Assembly (NCBI GenBank): GCA_015039315.1
Contig: WIDE01000054.1
Coordinates: 1-33,485, forward strand
From: Clavulina sp. PMI_390
Lineage: Eukaryota; Basidiomycota; Agaricomycetes; Cantharellales; Hydnaceae
Length of the DNA: 33,485 bases
Reading direction: 5' to 3'
The translations under genes were made by a program, and so were the position numbers. The stretch's first letter is position 1. Each line of letters starts with the position of its first letter. The notes under the pieces are model-generated. The model did no database searches. It saw only the letters and a list, made by a program, of their open reading frames with translations, and was not told where the DNA came from. This document shows positions 11,079-22,784 of this stretch, piece after piece.

Positions 11079-12004
11079 CTTCGATTGTTGTTGATGTGGG
11101 AAACAGACAACCTCGGGACCGCTTGGTTCTCACGCTTGGCAACATTCTGTCCTTCTCCCTCTCTCTGGTTGTGAATGTGGGACGTGGCGTTGAACTATAT
11201 CTCGCAACACTCCTCAGAGCTGTCGTTCTTGTCTTGCTTGGCTTTTATGATAGTTGATCAAGTATTGAAAATGTTGAGGACGGTACTGGGTACGGTCAAG
11301 GGCCTGTCAAATGTCTACAATCTAGCGCCCACGAGCTCCAATTGATGACAAGTCCATCACTGTTTTGGCTGATTACTCAAAAGATGTTAAAACAAGGCCG
11401 CGGGGAATGACAAATCCCAGTCTAATCTGCGAGAACAAGGAGGTGGAGGATGATAATGTTACGTACATTATGTGCTCAGGAAGGACGAGGTTAATACGCC
11501 AGAATGGACAAAATATATCAAAGAACCGACGCACGTTTAATTGCGACTAGGGGCCCCCATTGGCAACACTACTGCTATTCTCATAATCTTTACTGCCGAG
11601 CTATTGCGAGCTATAATATCAGTGGTGCACAATTTTGGCTTTCAATGTGGTAACCTCTTCTCCGTCGGCTCTTGTTAGCATGGTAACCCCATTATGTTGC
11701 TTCTTCCACTACCACAATATACCACTATAGCAATTGAATGTAGAAGGTAGATTTTATACTGGTGCCACAACTGCCCCACCTTCATCGATCGGTTGCTGAT
11801 TAATAGGATGAGTCATCTCCGCACGGGGTCATGATTTACTTTGTGGCCTCGGTCATGCTATCACCGTTCCGCCATCACGTGGAGGTAGATATAAAAAGAG
11901 GCAAGGCTCCTTTCCTTGGGCAACAACGCTCCTTTGGCGGCGAACATCACTTCAAAGCGAGCGCTGAGATCAGTCCAATTTATTGTTCGTACAATTCTAT
12001 TACA
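11079..12004. other. intergenic region between divergent genes
   Basis: This 926-bp stretch separates the unknown protein (-) from the alpha/beta hydrolase (+). Small ORFs on both strands show no recognisable motif. The only sites I can support are the TATA-like box near the hydrolase gene and AT-rich sequence around 11,570-11,800. No repeat or transposon remnant was recognised. Confidence 0.5.
11890..11898 (+). promoter_or_regulatory. TATA box of the alpha/beta hydrolase gene
   Basis: TATAAAAAG lies 107 bp upstream of the inferred start codon at 12005, a usual spacing for TATA-type fungal promoters. Few other genes in this window show such a box, which fits a regulated rather than a housekeeping gene. 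Confidence 0.5.
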
Positions 12005-13268
12005 ATGACAGGTGGGTCAATGGCCATCGGGCAACAAAATGCCGAATTATTTAGAAGTATTTCATTCACACAATACCAATATGTTCAGGAAACTCCAGCA
12101 TAGTCGTCCAAACGCAGTTCGTGGAAGCGGATGGCTTGAGCATTTTCTATCGGGTAGCGGGCCCTGTCAATGCGCCTACATTGCTTCTCCTTCATGGGTT
12201 TCCGTAAGTTGATTCGATCGATGTCGCTCTTCACACATTTCTTGGGCGGAGCCTCTATTCCAGAACGCCGTCGCAGCTTATCGACGCAGCGTGGCGCGCG
12301 GCTTATGCTAATCTTCAACATTCTGTTATTCCATACAGAACTGCTTCCTATCAATATCGAACTCTCATGCCTCTGCTTGCACACAAATACCGGGTTATCG
12401 CGCCTGACTTACCCGGGTTTGGCTTCACTGTCGTCCCGGAGGCCCGCAAATACGAATATACATTCGCGAATTTTGGCAAAACTGTTCTGGAATTTGTTAA
12501 CACCCTGAAGATCGACAAATTCGCCGTGTATATTTTTGACTAGTAAGTCTTGCCTAACCGAGTCATTTAACTTTCTCGTCACCGCTCTGACATGATTCAC
12601 CTGCTTCTCTCCGCAACGATCCTCTCGACATTCTCTCATGCTGCCGCGGCTGACGCGTCTCCGAATACCTCGTGGGTTCACTGTATAGCGGAGCGCCCAC
12701 GGCTTTCAATCTAGCGCTCAACCTTGCACAGCAAGAACCCAGTGCATCCCATCGCATAACAGGTATCATCTCCCAAAATGGCAATGCCTATGCCGAGGGT
12801 CTCGGCACGGCTTGGGCGCCCATCCAAGCCTATTGGGCCTCAAACTCTACGCAGGATCGAGACGCCCTGCGCCCAATCCTCTCGATGGAGGCGATTCGTG
12901 ACTCTCAGTACCTCCTGGGAGTACCTCCGGCGCTTGTCAACAGCGTGGATCCGCTGGGTTGGACCCTCGATGCCGCTCTTATTGCTAAGCCCGGAGGGGC
13001 CGAGATCCAGCTCGATCTCTTCTATGACTATCGCAACAACGTAGCGAGCTACCCCAAATGGCAGGCGTGGTTGAGGGAGAGGCAGCCCAAGGTTCTCGCG
13101 ATTTGGGGCAAACACGATGCCTTCTTCATTCCTCCCGGAGCAGAGGCTTGGGCGAGAGATGTAAAGGACGCCAAGGTCATTCTTCTGGATACCGGGCACT
13201 TCGCCTTGGAATCCCATCTGGAAGAAATTGCCCAAGAAGTCCTTAACTTCCTTGATGGCGTGGCCTAA
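12005..13268 (+). CDS. alpha/beta hydrolase, epoxide hydrolase/haloalkane dehalogenase type
   Basis: Exons 12005-12011, 12089-12203, 12339-12542 and 12689-13268 join in frame to 301 residues. Core elements in order: the oxyanion loop LLLLHGFP (38-41), RVIAPDLPGFG, a nucleophile elbow with Asp (FAVYIFDYGAPT, D108), the acid in AIWGKHDAFF (D252) and the catalytic base in LLDTGHFALESH (H279). Asp rather than Ser as nucleophile is what epoxide hydrolases and haloalkane dehalogenases use, through an ester intermediate; the true substrate is unknown. There is no signal peptide, so it is probably cytosolic. The first coding exon is only 7 nt (ATG ACA G), which then gives MTGNSSIVVQTQFVEADGLS. That start is inferred from phase and protein sense and is the least certain part. 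Introns of 135 and 146 nt are longer than in the genes to the left. Confidence 0.82.
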
Positions 13269-14660
13269 AGCCTAAAGTTTCGAGCCTCAGCTTTCTTCCT
13301 TCGGCATGACTCGCCGGAAGCCGGGCTGCATGAATTGGATCACGGCGATTGCTGGGTGCCTGTTATTCCTCATCGCTTCGCCCCGCTATTGATTGACCAA
13401 AAGAAATTGTATTAAACCATGTATGTTGTTACACCCACCACGTGCTGTTCCGTAGCTACTGCGTCGTTTCGAGCCAATCTTGGCTGAATTTAGCGGATAA
13501 ATGCTTGACATCTACGGCGATATATGCTCCTCCACAATCTCCGCCGGCTTGGGTACGGATCAATAGCGTTGTCAGTTTTGTTGGACTAACTTTTCCCATT
13601 CTCACAATGTGCCCCTTTATCCCGCTAGCGGTTTCAAACTGAACCCCAGAATTTTCGATTAACCTCGCGAGTCAGTTAAACATATACGTACATGGCATAC
13701 GACGTGCATATTGCCTGTCACTACCCGGCACAACCGTGAACTTTGCGATCAGCCCACGCTCGACTACCCACGACATATTGGTTATGATGCCATATCGATA
13801 TCACAAGCCCTCCCATTAGTTCGGCTCGGATGAAATAAACGATTAGCCCATGCTAACTGACATGGCGTTGAGGGGACTAGAATAGCCGGAAATCAGATTT
13901 TTATTTCAAACGCAAGCAAGGAGAATATTTCGGGTTTGCCATCAAAATAGCTAATATCCCCAGGTAGTAGAGAAACAACAAAATAAATGGGCGGAAAAGT
14001 ACAGTGAATATAGAGGGAGAGACTATTCGTCATGCCAGGTGGATAATACATCAGGTGTGGGATGCCAATGCGACGCCCAAGGGCCGAGAGGTACCCGAAA
14101 GAGATAAAAGGAGAAAGGAAGATGCCATACAAAGAAATCAAGCATGCGCGTGTGTCTGTGTTATCAAACGCTTGGAGTCTGAGAAGCTCTTGAACGTGGA
14201 AATGGAGGTTGATGCAGCGAGCAGTAATGAAAGGAACAGGCTGCTGGGATTAAGTGAATGGTGTATACAATAGCGAAGGAAAGAACTTCTTGAGGTAGTG
14301 AAAGTGAGCATGGCAACAAAAACCATCTTCTCGGGCGATCTGAGATTATGGCAACTTAGGGTAGAAATGAAGAACGAATGGGTCTAATGGGAGGCCACAC
14401 ACCGAAGCAGAAAGTGACAAAAGTAAAGACAAGGAAGACTGAGCTGAAGAAGTCGGCAACGAGGTCCTGCTAGTCCCTATCCCCAGCTCATTCAACTTCG
14501 TCGGTGGAACACGGAAGTCGCGAACACGATCATATATATCATAAATGTGTTATTTTTCGTGGTTGGTTTTATGAGAGGAGTATCTCAAAGCTCGCAGTTC
14601 CCGATAAGATACCCCTTATCTTGCGAACCAGTGATTCTGCGGGGGCGAGGAACATGTCAG
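13269..14660. other. intergenic region downstream of two convergent genes
   Basis: About 1.4 kb between the hydrolase stop and the uncertain 3' end of the regulator gene. The ORFs here are short and low in coding character. I recognise no gene, RNA or repeat. Part of the right end may be 3' UTR of the regulator. Confidence 0.45.
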
Positions 14661-14688
14661 TCAACATTGTCCATCGAGTTTAGCATAA

Positions 14689-17600
14689 CTAGAATGATGG
14701 GAAAGGTATGCAAGGAGAAGTGGGCCGAGACCAAGTGGATTTGAACGGACAATTGTGGCGAATCGACAGCCACAGGGTCGAGTCGAAGCAACAAAGCAAA
14801 AGCGAATGAAAGCACAATGATGGGTGGTGGCCCACCGATTGCGGCGCTGGGGAAAGAACAACCAACTGGAAAAGGGTTGATTGCCGCAGAGTGAGAAGAT
14901 GGTCCTTCCTAATGACGCGCGTGGCGCCACGGATACGGTGATCATCCCAACACATCTTTCCATCCTTGGCTTTTGTGACCCAAAGATTGACGGAAAATGA
15001 AATGAGCCGGAAAATGCGACCCAGTGGTAGCAGTACAGAAGAAAAAGAAGAAAATAGAGAAAGAAAAAAAGAAGGAAATTGAAGGACATACTTCGAGAGG
15101 GGAAATGAGGATTTAACTCAGCCTCAAAGGAATAAAGCATCTCGAGGCTTTGTTGTGTCATGACGGCTCGTCGTTCAACTTCGAGACTACTTGGACCCCC
15201 ATTCATTTGAAGAAGGTCGCGCAGTAAAACCTCACAAGCAACATGGAGGCCAAACTGTGATATCGATCATGGGATAAAGTTGTGGGTGGCAATTGGGAGT
15301 TGACATGATGGTGTCAAAAGAAAAGCGTCAGTGAGAGATTCAGGGTCGGTAGGACACGAATAGCGAGTGCGAGTGTGGCCTGATGCAGGGTCAGATGGGA
15401 CACTAACCTCAAAGCCACCAGACGCATAGATCATCTCCAATCGCCCACTACTCCTCAAGTGCCGGCAAATGCTTGCAATAGCACACGCCGACTTGTACAT
15501 GCGATCGTACGATACTGGGTCCCCACGCATTTGCATCTGCGAGTTCATCAAGAGCATGGTGACTGCATAGATGTCCATGTGCGCGCACACCATGTCAGGA
15601 TTGACAAGTGCGATAGCCTCACCCGGAGCGATGCCATCCAGCGCATCAATAGCAGGAAGCGCATTTGTGAACACAGTAAGCATCTGTGAGAGCATGGCGA
15701 CCCGGTTAGACATGTCCGGCGAGCGCGAATGGGCTGAGCGCGCGCGTAACCCGTCCGAGGGCAGAGGGTCACGAGAATGTAGCCAATGAAGATCCCCGCA
15801 AGCATGCCGCCGTGCCGAGGAAGAGTAACACAGAGCCACAGTTCGCAAAGCGGCGACAGGAGGTTGTAGGCATGTGAGATAATGGGGGAACATAGGTTTT
15901 GCAGGCAATGACCGGCCATTCCGGCGGAAGGGAACGCCGCGTTCCGAAGATCACATCGGGGTTGCCGTTATTTGGTGGAGCAAGTGTATAGCAATCCCGC
16001 AGTAGTACGTCCGACGACAAGGATAGGGATTGTGGGCAAGGGAGTGAGGTGGATTTTGGTGGAGGAAGATCGCCGTCCGTATATCCCCATTGAGAAAAAA
16101 TCGCGAATCATGAAGCATTAAGTCATCAGCCACACATCGCACTGAAAGAGGAGCGTCAACGCTGCTGCTACTCACGCTTGGATTCTTGGATCAATTGCCA
16201 TATCCCTAATGCCAATGCATTCGCTCGGACCCGCACTTGCGCTGCGGTTGATGAGGGATATGTAAACATGTACTGGGAGGAGGAAATTTGGTCAGATGCA
16301 TTGCAATGAACGACCAGCGTGCAATCATTCTTGCGGTGTATTAACGAGTCGGAAACCAGGATCATCATGGGTTGCCGCGGGCCCTTAGCCGTCGGTCATC
16401 GAAGAGCGAAGTGCGATCAAGCAAATCCCGATCCCTCCCCGAGAATAGAATGGGGAACCACGTAACAGGTATGCAAAGCCAAAAAAAAAATTTAGAGAGT
16501 TGCAGCAGACTTACGTTTACAGCCTCGTTGTATAGATAGTCCAGCGATGCGATGCTCTGTATGTATGGCACAGAAAAGCAGACGTTCGATTAGAATATGG
16601 TGCAAAGCGTTGAATAGCGAGGAATATGCAAAAAGGGGAAGTTCCGAACATCCACTCAAGGGCACATGAGTCGTTTGATCTCGGCTCGCTGCATCGCTGG
16701 GTATCACCGATTTGATGGCTTGGGCGCCCACCAAGCACGCCAAGAGCGCGTGAGAGATGGCTTTGCCAATATGACCCAGGCGAGCGTCTCTAGTCATCCT
16801 TCGTGGGAAGGGAGAGCAGCCCAAAAAAGAAAGCGTACAGAAGGGGCCCGACAGCCATGACGACGGGCTCCCAAAGGCTAGGACTGATGGGGTGCCTCAG
16901 AGTCAAAAAAAGAACCAGAGCCCCTTTTGCTGGCTCGATTTAGTTCGTCTGGGTGGCCATCGAGATGCACGGAACGACCAGGGAGTCACCGCAGCAACTA
17001 CGCAGAAACTGCATACCCGTGCCAATCTCGTGCAATGCCAAAGGTGCCACCCGATCCAAACCGAACCGAACAAGAAAAGCCAGAGGAGAGCGACAGAGAG
17101 AAAAAAAAAGAGAAAAGGAAAGAGAAGGAGAGAGAAACAATGCGCACCTTCTCAGGCGCGGCCTTGGTGCGTCCACTTCCGAGAGAAAGCGCGTTATCCA
17201 CAAGGGCAATGCCATACCAGAGATTGCGCCTATCCGACAATTCCGGTTCATCGCTCGGAGACGGAGCGGGTAACATGATACTCGGTGGTGAAGATGACAT
17301 TGAGTTCGGGTCGTGAAGTCCACAAGCGACCGCATAATGGACTGTGGAGCTAATTGCACTCCTATTGATTGGAGATAATAATGATCATTGCAGGTAGGGG
17401 GAGGCCAGATTCGCGCCCATGACGAATTGTCGCCAATCATCGGGGTTTCCGTATGAGGGATAATCATTTGAGCAGCACAGCGCGTATCCAGTATTGACAG
17501 TTCAGTTGCGTGGATGTTTGATGATTGGATGGGTGTTGTTGTGTGGAGGCAGGGCGGTCGATGCCGATGATGTCGGGACACAGGCGTGAGAGGCGGCCAC

Positions 17601-19609
17601 AGACACCGAGGGTGGGAAGAAGGAGAAATAAGCGAGCGTGAGTCACCAGGGCTGCTCGGACATGAGGGCGAGATCGACCGTCAAGGCAACAGCAAGAGAA
17701 GCACCAACAAGGGGGGCGTGGAAAGAAAGACGAAACAAAAGATCGAGAGAGGGAAAGAATAGGGCAAGAGATTAGATTGAGATCAAAAGACACATACTCA
17801 GCTTCCATTGTCCTCCCAGCCTTCAAATACCACCCTACTAATAGCAAACTGGCCGCGAGAACATGCGTGAACCGGTATGGATCCGCAAGTGTTGCAAATG
17901 CTTCATCCAAATATGCTTTTGTGCGCGCAAGAAGCATGTGCTCAAAGTTTGCAAGTGCGCCTTTGGTTTGTTGACATGCCGCAAGGTACATTGCATTGAG
18001 AAGCGCCGGGTGCAGTGCGTCCGGCTCTGAAGGGGTGAGGCTAGCACGGCGAGCTAGACGGGATGCGTCCCAGAAAAACGCAAACTGTCGCCGGAAGGGA
18101 ATGAAGCAACGCACACTGTGGGGATGGGAAAACCAACAAGAGAGGTGGAAACAGCGCGAGAGAGCGAGAAAGAGACATAGGAAGAGAGGGAACCGCAAAA
18201 GGAGATGGCATCAGTAAAAGTAATTCGGATTACAGCACGATTCAGAAGCCGGAAAATTAGCAGGGTATATGAGGGTGAACCAGTGTGAATTGCTCTATAG
18301 TTGAGCCATTTTTTCTTCGGGAGATGAAAAGCATGAAGCAAGAATTGACCGAAAGAGGGGTGTGTGCACCAGTCAACGAGGGCGTGGCCAACGAACAAGC
18401 GCAGTAGGTCGCATCAGAAGTAGCACAGAGAATGCCTCATCGGGTTCGCAAGCAACTCATGACGAAAGAGCGCCGCAAATATCTGAAAGAGCTTCAAAGG
18501 AGGCCTCCAAAGGACAAAAGGGGCGTCGACGAAACAAAAAGTGAGGTAAACAGCCCAAAAAGGCGAAGAAAGAGCTAGACCCCTCCCAGAACCAATATTC
18601 TCCTGACGAGGGGGGAAAAGAAAAAAATAGAGGAAAAAAAACGCAAGTGAGGAGCAGTAACTCACAGATAGTCCGCAACCATTCCAGGGGGATCGTAACG
18701 AACGTCCCAGTCGTGCACGGCACTTTCGATCGTGACGCGTGCGATGCAGGTTTCATACGCCTCGGGGACAAGTTGCCTTGATATCCGGCCCATGTCACCA
18801 GGGTTGCCGCCCCACGACTCGTGGTACGTGTACATGGGCAGCGTGGGATGTTCAAAGCCTGAGTTGAGGAGGGCGTCCGAGTCGGCATGCTGCAGCTGCT
18901 GCTCACTAGGCAAGGAGGAAAGCAGGCGCGAGAAAAAGGCTGGGGAGAGAGCAGCACTGCTGCTACTCGATCGCGAGTGCTGGCTGCGAGGTGAGAGAGA
19001 GACAGAGTTCTTGAGGGGGATGGATTGTAGGGGAACTTGCTGCTGCTGGTATGAGGACTGCTGTAACTGCTGCTGCTGTTGGTGGTTTGAGGCATTTTGG
19101 GCTGCAGCTGAGCGAGCAGCAAGCGTGCCCTTGTTGGGTGGGTCAAAGTGGCAGTCGGAGCCTAAACGTTTGCATCTATCATAGTGGTAATACCACAAGA
19201 GGATCGTCGCGGGGGAGGGGAAGGAACGGCATCGGCGTCGACATTGGCACAAGTCATTGCGCAAGGCACACAACACACACATGGCAAATAATAATGAAAA
19301 TATGAGTAATGCAGGACCCGGGAAAGATAGACGGATAGCAGAGAGATTTTTGGTGGGGAGTCACTAAACGTACCGAGCGCAAATTGGCCGGACCCCATCA
19401 CATTTCTAGACAAGGGAAGGGGGGCACGGGGGGAAGGGGACGGGGAGGGGCGGGGTGAGTCAGTCGATCGAATACATGACAAGGAACAGGCTCGGGGCGG
19501 CCGGACGAAGGGCGCGCCGCGACACAACGGTGGATGTACACACCGCTTTTCGTTTCCGACAAGGCAAACAGGCATTGCCGGGATGGAGCGGCCTGTCATT
19601 TGGCGGCAT
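14689..19609 (-). CDS. Zn2Cys6 transcription factor with a fungal-specific regulator domain
   Basis: Exon 1 (19544-19609), exon 2 (19374-19405) and exon 3 (18666-19175) join to give CLPCRKRKA, KCDGVRPICAR and CKRLGSDCHFDPP. This is a perfect C-x2-C-x6-C-x6-C-x2-C-x6-C binuclear zinc cluster (C14, 17, 24, 31, 34, 41) for DNA binding. A Gln-rich stretch and a Ser-rich linker follow. Exon 3 ends VADYL and continues in exon 4 (about 17792-18115) as VRCFIPFRRQFAFFWD, LHPALLNAMYLAACQQ and LLVGWYLKAGRTMEAEY. Exon 5 (17148-17361) gives VHYAVACGLHDPNS and LSDRRNLWYGIALVDN. These are landmarks of the fungal-specific (MHR) domain. Further coding pieces lie at 15715-15408 (MDIYAVTMLLMNSQMQ) and from 15270 to about 15090 (FGLHVACEVLLRDLLQ). 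Exons between 15.7 and 17.1 kb, and the 3' end, are not resolved. Target genes are unknown. Confidence 0.85.
18116..18665 (-). other. 550-nt intron in the transcription factor gene
   Basis: Donor CT|GTGAGT and acceptor CCCCACAG|T join VADYL to VRCFIPFRRQ in frame, which matches the usual start of the fungal-specific regulator domain. The intron is several times longer than most in this window. Together with the roughly 430-nt intron 4 and the 198-nt intron 2, it makes this gene structurally unlike its neighbours. Confidence 0.65.
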
Positions 19610-22600
19610 GAAGGACAAGGTAATGGCCGCAAGGGGGGGAGGTGGTGGTGCAGAGCACGAAGTAAGATAGTGGAGGGAAAGAAGTCAGGAAGGACAAGGA
19701 TTGTCCACGGGTGCGATGAGAGGGGGAGAAAGGATGAGTCGCGTTTCAGTCTCAGCGAGGACAAATAGGGACTGTGGCAGACAGATTACGAGGACCGAGT
19801 AGGAGAGCAGAGATCGCGTTGGGCGAAGCGATGACTGCCAGGGTACTTAAAGGCTCCAGAAATTGCTATTCAGTCTTCCATATGCGTGGGTGATGCTTTT
19901 TGATTGCCAAACACAACTAATTCTTTGATTGTGAAAGGCTGCTGCTACGTACCCCTATGAGCGCTTGGGCTTCCAACCCCGAACGTCGGCGACAAGTTGT
20001 GGCTGACAACATATCTGCGGTTTCCCCGTGTCCTCGAACAAAACTCCCCGACCTGCGATGTGCAAGCGACCTTCTCTGAGGCGTTGCACCACTAGAATGG
20101 TAAAGCCCTCGGGGCTGGACGCCCATCGTCGCATTAGTTTTATCCTTTTGGAAACAAACCCTTTCTCTGTCTCTCCCCTTGTGTGCGTACATGCGCATGC
20201 ATACCACCACACAAGCTGAAACGCTCTGTCTCCTCGTTTGAGTCACTGCCCTGTTTCTGCCGGTGATGTTTTGGTGTGGGCGACCTCGGAGCAGTCATCA
20301 GCGCATAGAGTATTCTACTCGCCCCTATCTCCAGAATACACTTTAGCGATTGTAATAAGTAATGTGGAGGATGTCGTAAATGCCAAGTCGGCATCTTGCA
20401 ACGTGGCCCCAATGAATCAGAGCCGACTGCGAAGAGCGAGCCACCCAGAGTCGGAATCAAAAAAAAATATGCGAATTTGACAAGCATCATGAAACAACAC
20501 TGCATTCAAACAACCCATATCTGGCTGTCGGATATTGATTCGTCATCTTGATGCATTCAGCCCTGACTAATAACTCTTCACGTAAACATCAAAGGATACC
20601 TGGGCCGATTTGCCATAGCTCCGTTTCAACACAGCCAAACCCGTCTCTCTCTTCTCACAATTCTTTTCCTGTGACGAGATCCTATTTTGAGATAATGCTT
20701 CCCCAAAAAGCTCGTCCACATGGTGCACTTTAATATTTGTGAGTCAGACAGACTGTCGGTAAAAACGTACTGATGCATATATATATCGCGAGATCTTGGG
20801 ACCCCTGGTGGCAACATTTTGATTGAGATGATACACACTAATACTACATGCATCTCCGCTGTACTGGGTAGTGGTGGCAACGCGACGAAGAGGGCTTGTC
20901 TCCCCTTCAACTGAGTCACAACCGCAGCTGCTAAAAACCCGACGTTCCGCCGACTCCAATAATCACGCCACTGATTTTATTCATTTCTCAGATTTGGATC
21001 TTGAAAAAATTCAAAAAGGACAATGAACAAGCCCAAAAAAAAAGCCGGGCAAGCAAGCGAGAAAAAAGGGAATAGTTCCATTAGACCTTTCTAGGGACTA
21101 ATTGGGCAATCAAATGTGGTGAGAAGCAACGAGCTCGGATCTACATGATTGTATGGGCGAAAAAGCTAGGGGCTTCCCAGGACCATAGAGAGAGTAGATG
21201 GGCCAATACAACGTCGCTCATCTACTCAACATCTTTGCAAAAAGGTGGGCGGAAAGTAAGTCCCCTGCGACAAGCCATCATGAGTGAGTATGATCGGGGT
21301 CGGAATCGGTGAATCGGATACCGAAGCTCCTTCTTTATTGAGTCAGCGATAAAGTCACATTGTCAAAAGAGATCTGCAGAAGTGTCGGAATGAAAAGGGA
21401 TGGAGGAACAAATCCATCCGCAATACCAGTCTTGCAGAACGATAGCGCCCATATAACTTGGCTCTACTGATCATTACAGGGATAAGGGCGACAGATGACG
21501 CTGATCCTCACACGATCGACGGGCTCAGATTCCATGCTTTGGACAGAACGAGATATGCCTCCGTCTTGGTGTTTTCCTGGGCCCTGTTTGGAGCAACACA
21601 CCAAGGGGAGATATATTTTTCCGAATGATGAGACCCCTGGTGGGCTTGCTATCATTATCTTCCGGGGAAGAAAAATAGAAGCAGAGATCAATTAGCAACA
21701 CCCGCAAGTCTAAAGAGGGGGCCTTCGGGCTAGAGTCGGCGGTGTCACACGATCGAGGAGGGGGGGCCAGGAACGCCGTATCGGTATCTCATTCTCTCAT
21801 TTGATGGATTGAGGGGTGGCTCTCCCATATGGCGCCTTGCGGCCACTCTCTTCGAAACTCGACTCAGTGTGACTGGGAGTGAATCAATAGGATGCCCCGA
21901 TTGAGAGTGATTGTCCGGTGCGCCCCGATCAAGCGACGTCGGTCACCACGCGACTTCAAGTGAGTGGACACGGCCCTCCATAAGTACTTTCTCAGTCTGA
22001 TTCACCCAGGTGGTTCCTGACACACACACGCAATCAGTAGAAGGTTATCTCGCTCGCCCTTCTTCTTCTCGGCGCCACCTCCCTCCATGCCGCTCGCTGT
22101 CAAAGATGATGGCTTGCTGGAGGTGGGGTTCCCGGTCTGTTTTCCCATCCCCACACGTGCAAAGGCGCATGGAGCAAATGGCAGCGTGATAGATAACGAG
22201 TACTGCCGCCGACACAGGCGGATCTCACGAACGCATCGGATATAACACCCTTCAGTCCGTGCCGTCGTCGAGTGCGTGGGCATAGTTTTTTTATAGCACG
22301 ATTTTCAGGGTCGTGTCGCTTTGCAACGCCGTCGGACTTTTGAGAGGCGACGTAAAAATGATGTCAGCAGCTGGGCAGACCAAACGGGCTATGTTCGTCC
22401 GCCTACGAGCGCGTTCGTGGCGATAACACATAATTCGTCGCTTATCGTCGTTGCCAGCGACGAGCGGCGTTACTGCTCCCTTCATTGCATAGTCTGTTTA
22501 TCTCTATTTGTCTTACTAAGACAACGACGGCCCTTGTGTCTTGTCTACTAAACCACCGACTCCTTTCTGGCGTTTATCCTTCACTCTTTACCTTCACCAT

Positions 22601-22784
22601 CCTTCGTTCACTCTTTTCGTCTAAGCCCGTCCTAGTCGCTCTTTGGCCCCGGGGGTCCTTGTTGTTTCATCGACCACTTCTCGCCCAGCGCGTCCTTCGT
22701 CGTCGATTTATAAGAAAAGTCAAAGCAACCCACTTTTTTGAGATCAACCACATCTTCAGACACACTTGAATCACGAAATCCATC
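19610..22784. promoter_or_regulatory. long divergent intergenic region between the regulator and the ferric reductase
   Basis: This 3.2-kb stretch lies between two genes transcribed away from each other, so it contains both promoters and 5' UTRs. ORFs inside it are short and show no recognised domain. From about 22,540 to 22,740 the plus strand is C/T-rich, a common feature just upstream of fungal start sites. GATA-core motifs occur at 22188-22197 (two overlapping), 22421-22426 and, inverted, 22441-22446. An A-rich patch is at about 21,005-21,070. No transposon ends or long repeats were recognised. Confidence 0.5.

Noticed and set aside
14735..14760. tRNA T-loop-like sequence (GTTCAAATCC on the minus strand)
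   Set aside because: The bases on either side do not form a T stem, and no anticodon arm or acceptor stem can be drawn around it.
14661..15206. 181-codon open frame on the minus strand as a gene of its own
   Set aside because: Its first part is the last clearly coding stretch of the transcription factor. The rest crosses a likely intron with a long T/C tract and has no protein character.
17082..17136. Purine-rich tract as a possible repeat element
   Set aside because: On the coding (minus) strand it is a pyrimidine tract within an intron of the transcription factor, which is ordinary splicing context.
16940..17581. 213-codon open frame on the minus strand
   Set aside because: It overlaps regulator exon 5 in another phase. 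The exon frame, which reads AVACGLHDPNS and RRNLWYGIALVDN, fits the family and is preferred.
18732..19184. 150-codon plus-strand open frame rich in Cys and Ser
   Set aside because: It is the antisense shadow of the Gln-rich exon 3 of the regulator; CAG repeats read backwards give the Cys runs.
20790..21650. Short repeat ACCCCTGGTGG seen twice (near 20,800 and 21,630)
   Set aside because: Only 11 bases are shared and the flanks differ, so chance is enough to explain it.
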